Under the pieces are notes generated by a model that was not told where the DNA came from, did no database searches, and saw only the letters and a list, made by a program, of their open reading frames with translations. A program made the translations under genes and the position numbers. A stretch of 64,000 nucleotides of DNA, from positions 38,742,001 through 38,806,000 of the forward strand of contig NC_073353.2 of NCBI RefSeq assembly GCF_027580225.2, given 5' to 3'. The DNA comes from Misgurnus anguillicaudatus (lineage: Eukaryota; Chordata; Actinopteri; Cypriniformes; Cobitidae). Below are positions 60,480-64,000 of the stretch, in pieces; positions within the stretch are counted from its first letter, which is position 1; the number at the start of each line of letters is the position of its first letter.

Positions 60480-62605
60480 AACTATATGATTTACTACATC
60501 TATTATAACCTATTATTTTTAGGATGTGTAATGCAGGAATTACATTTCATAACAGCGACAACTGCTATTGAAGTGTGATGATAAACACTTTCACCTGTAA
60601 TCTCATGGGACTGGTGCTCGTACTACAGATTAACCAAAACTTTTCTGATCTCCATTTAAATGAAAGTAAAATCACAAAAGATTGAACAACACAATTATTT
60701 TTGAGCCCCAAGAAAAAGACATCTCTTCTCGTATTCACACAGTTTTCTTGAATTATTTCTTTGAAATGTAACAGCAACTACATGACATTACATCACACAA
60801 CTAAATATAATAAAAGAAAGACAGCACAAGATTACTGTATCCAAGTGGAGATATTTAATGAAGATAACTAAAAGAATAAAACACATGAGGGTTATTACTG
60901 TATGTACCCATGAAAATGCATTAGCTAAATAAGATGAACTACCAATGGAGAAGTTCAGTTCAGTGAGTTTTAAACATCTCATACTACTAAACGCAGAAAC
61001 TGAATCAAATACATGGAAGAAACTAAATGATGATCTATCAGTGATGTCATCGATATATATTTTCATTTATAAATTCTATGCATTGTCGAATTCTTTTACG
61101 TATATTGTAGAATATTATTTTACATATTACACAAAATATACACAACCGTATATCATCACACCGGCCACATACCTTGATTTCCTTCATCATAACAAGCATA
61201 CAGTATATGTGTCATCATATGGCTTTGCTATGGCTAAATGAAAGCTGTATGATGTCCATTCCTACCCACCATATAACAGCATTACTGCATGGCAATGTGA
61301 TGCATCAAATGCACTTTAGCTTTGGTCACGAAAATAATCTCCCGGTAGGAACGTGAAGCTTTCCCCAATTATTTAAACAGAGATCTTTGAATCTCCATCT
61401 CCAGCAGTTAAAACGTTCTGCTTTAAAAAACAAACCAACATCAAAGTGTTGGGATAAAAGCTCTGCACATGCAGTCTTGAGGAATATGACACAAAATGTG
61501 GCTGAAATGAATTACGCGTCAGGTGCATCTATTTCTGAAAGCGGTGATTAGGTCGTGTGCTATAGAGAGGTTTGTTTTCCTGTGGCAAAGATGTTTACTG
61601 TGCTTTGACTTTAGGTCAAAGTGAAATAAAAAAGTGGATAATATTTACGTTCTGAATACACGATCCTGGTGTGCATAACATTTTTAATGATTTTCTTTTT
61701 TGGACGATGTCACTAACTTCTCCCGTCCAATCGCACGGCTCCATTCCGCTACACAACAGCCACCTTTCAGAATCCAGATTGATAAATCTTGTGTTTCTGA
61801 CCCAGTATACATTATTCATCCATCAGATTACTGAAGTGAGTTATGAATGCTGTTTCATGAATGACAGGGTTATCTTGTGATCAGCTCGTTCCAGGTTTGT
61901 TGATTTGGTTGATGTGATCATGACCGTCTGCTTGCTGTGGTATCCATAAAAAGTGTCAATGCTCCCTGAGCCAATAGTTTTCCTATTAAAACTTCATTTC
62001 TGCCTCCCTGAGGCAACCAGAGCGGGGTTCATTTGAGGCCAAGTGCAAATATAAACAGGGAAGAAATGGAGACCTCTGATCGCCTCTGGTTTGGCACATA
62101 GGAATCTGTGTGCTATGGATGAACATGAACACGTGGTGAGAGAAGACGAATCTTGGGTTTTGTCTTCATCTTCAGTTCGCTACACTGGGGTGGGAAAGAG
62201 AGAAGGAGAATTTAGTCATTCATTGGCCGGTGATAATTACTTGCTTCTGAAAAAATACTGCTGAGAAACAGCTTAACCTGGTCTATGATAACAGATGAAA
62301 ATCATTAACTGTATTTCAGTCTAAAATGAAGGATAAGCCGGCTGAAAAGGTTTATACCTGCAAAATAGTCACATCTGAATAAAAATTGAAGTTTGTCATC
62401 TCTTTTCCACTTAATAGAGAATTGCAGTCTGTTAAGTTTGACTGAGCTTGGTATAATGGTATTACATCAAACAATGAGCTGAGTTTGGGCTGTTTGCTGA
62501 ACCAGCAGTCTAATGTGCAACTCCATTTGCTACTGCTAATGTAAAAAATGATCTACTGCATCTTAAAATTAACACCTGCAAAATGTAACTTATTTCACAA
62601 GACAT
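60480..62605. other. Repeat-poor region upstream of tlr7, possible end of a neighbouring gene
   Basis: No convincing coding exon. A minus-strand splice-acceptor-like sequence (TTCTCCTTCTCTCTTTCCCACCCCAG, exon right end 62184) is followed by TGTAGCGAACTG. The rest is AT-rich, lacks the MITEs that fill other intergenic regions, and has a minus-strand ATTAAA at 60854-60859. In human, PRPS2 lies upstream of TLR7, so a 3' UTR of that gene is conceivable, but no protein sequence supports it. Confidence 0.3.
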
Positions 62606-62609
62606 TTAA

Positions 62610-63078
62610 AGGTGTAAAATAAATCTTTGGTGTCCCCAGTGTACATATGTAACGTTTCAGCTCAATACCCCAAACAGATAATTTATTATAACATGTTAAA
62701 ATTGCCACTTTGTAGGTGTGAGCAAAAATGTGACATTTTTGGGTGTGTCTATTTAAATGCAAATGAGCTGATAATGCAAACACTGATCACCATAATGGTG
62801 GGTTGTTGAAATTGAAACTCAATTGTGCTGTCAGTTATTTTCTCTCTCTCTGCACTAAATGGGAGTGCTGTGGTTGGATGTGCAGATTAAGGCGCGGCGT
62901 TATTATAATAAGACCCCCTTCTGACATCACAAGGGGAGACACATTTTAATGGTTTACCATAACCATAAAATAAGTTACTGGGTTGATCTTTTTCACATTT
63001 TCTAGGTTGATAGAAGCACTGGGGACCAAATTATAGCACTTAAACATGAAAAAATCTGATTTTCATGACATGTCCCCT
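62610..63078. repeat. TTAA-flanked MITE, reverse orientation
   Basis: 469 bp between TTAA at 62606-62609 and 63079-63082, with ends AGGTGTAAAATAAATC and GACATGTCCCCT. Reverse-complement copy of the 26333-26816 family. It shows the uninterrupted sequence across the insertion point used at 31870. Confidence 0.8.
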
Positions 63079-63094
63079 TTAACTAACTTTACCC

Positions 63095-63595
63095 GGGTGT
63101 GCCTCATAAGCCTTGAAAAGTGAAGCCTCTGGCTCTTTGATCGCCCCCTGGTGGCTGGCTGCAGTACAAGTCAACCCCGCCCTCTCCATTCAAATGAATA
63201 GGACTTTGCTCTAAATAAAAAAATATTTACACTTCCAATAAAAGTTTTCGAAAGATGGTTTTGGTCCTTTCAAGTAGTTGTTATCACACTGATATATGTT
63301 CAAGTGTTCATTTTTGTGATAAGTTTCATTTTAGCTTTTAATTTGATGCTATAGAAACGGGGCGTGTCGTTATGATTGGAGTGGTTGAATTGGCCGCGCA
63401 AGCGTTTGGGCGGAAGTTTGATACCGCGGCTCCGCCTCTGGCTTCACGGACGATTCCTTCTGTGCATGCCTCGGCTCCAAACTGACGTTTTTACGTAACA
63501 TGGCGGCGACCGTGGTCGGACATTTTTGGCTTCAATTCATTACAATGGTGGGAGGCGACGTCGCGTCATCCATCTTTTTTTTACAGTCTATGACT
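63095..63595. repeat. Interspersed repeat ending in CCATCTTTTTTTTACAGTCTATG
   Basis: Related to the nested insertion 46439-46914: shared words AAAAGTGAAG, TTATCACACTGAT, GTGTCGTTATGATTG and the ATCTTTTTTTTACAGTCT end. Internal CG-rich portion near 63395-63510. Not coding. Confidence 0.6.
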
Positions 63596-63936
63596 TTACC
63601 ACAGTTCTCCTTGCATTTAAAAAAATAACTATTTGCAATTGTAGATGTTAACTCTTTCCCCACCATTGACAAGATATCTAGTCAATTGAAAGAAGACATT
63701 TCCCTGCCAATGACAATTTCCTGACAAGTTTTTACGGTAATCTGTAATTCCGCTATTATCCACTGCACGGCGCTCTTACCCAAATTACAAAAAATAAGCA
63801 AAAACTAATTGAATAAATTTTTGTTTTTGTTAAAGCAGATGTCAATTCAACTTAAAATAAATCTAAAATATTCAATCAACTAACTTTAATAAATTTGAGT
63901 TGGGGATATGTGAATGATTCAGGTTGTGTTAACGCA

Positions 63937-64000
63937 GTGGTTCTTAAACTTTTTAGCGTGCACCCCCCTTTGTGTAGTGTGCATTCCTCCCCGCCCCCCA
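63937..64000. repeat. hAT-like MITE end, cut by the window edge
   Basis: Begins CAGTGGTTCTTAAACTTTTT followed by C-rich DNA (CACCCCCC, CCCCGCCCCCC), resembling the CAGTGCTTCTCAA family at 17794. Only the left end is present. Confidence 0.55.

Overview
This is a vertebrate genomic window, almost certainly from a cyprinid-type teleost. The evidence is intron-containing genes with GT/AG sites, long AT-rich introns, (CA)n microsatellites and a dense load of short nested DNA-transposon derivatives of the kind common in carp and zebrafish relatives. Four protein-coding genes can be supported, all on the minus strand, so they read from high to low coordinates: tlr7 (about 60.2-55.8 kb), tlr8 (53.4-49.9 kb), tmsb4x (44.1-42.5 kb) and egfl6 (17.1-3.0 kb). 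The order TLR7-TLR8-TMSB4X-EGFL6 matches the human Xp22.2 block, so this is conserved synteny.

Layout. 1-3.0 kb: sequence downstream of egfl6, with a compact promoter-like cluster (CCAAT, two E-box/CLEAR-like sites, CRE) near 1.27-1.34 kb that probably serves the next gene. 3.0-17.1 kb: egfl6, 13 inferred coding exons, with introns full of MITEs. 17.2-42.4 kb: about 25 kb with no supportable gene, made of nested MITEs, fold-back elements, microsatellites and a 43-bp minisatellite. 42.5-44.1 kb: tmsb4x, with a clear TATA/octamer/CRE promoter. 44.2-49.9 kb: repeats. 49.9-60.3 kb: the tlr8-tlr7 tandem pair. 60.4-64 kb: tlr7 upstream region, a possible splice acceptor of a neighbouring gene, then more MITEs.

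Function. tlr7 and tlr8 encode endosomal nucleic-acid-sensing Toll-like receptors, each with nearly the whole protein in one exon and the start codon in a tiny upstream exon. tmsb4x encodes the G-actin-sequestering peptide thymosin beta-4. egfl6 encodes a secreted EGF-repeat/MAM matrix protein with an RGD integrin motif. The genes share linkage, not an evident pathway.

Most notable observations: (1) a nested stem-loop that contains a 13-codon upstream ORF in the tlr7 leader; (2) egfl6 splice sites that allow an RGD-containing form, needing a 23-nt micro-exon, and an RGD-lacking form, both in frame; (3) glycine in TLR8 where the paired TLR7 keeps the LRR aspartate of the mammalian ligand site; (4) several transposon-in-transposon insertions with intact target-site duplications, and at least seven insertions of different MITE families sharing TTAA targets and AGG...CCT ends. 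No CRISPR array, operon or autonomous mobile element was seen. All exon models are read by eye from splice sites and protein continuity, without transcripts.
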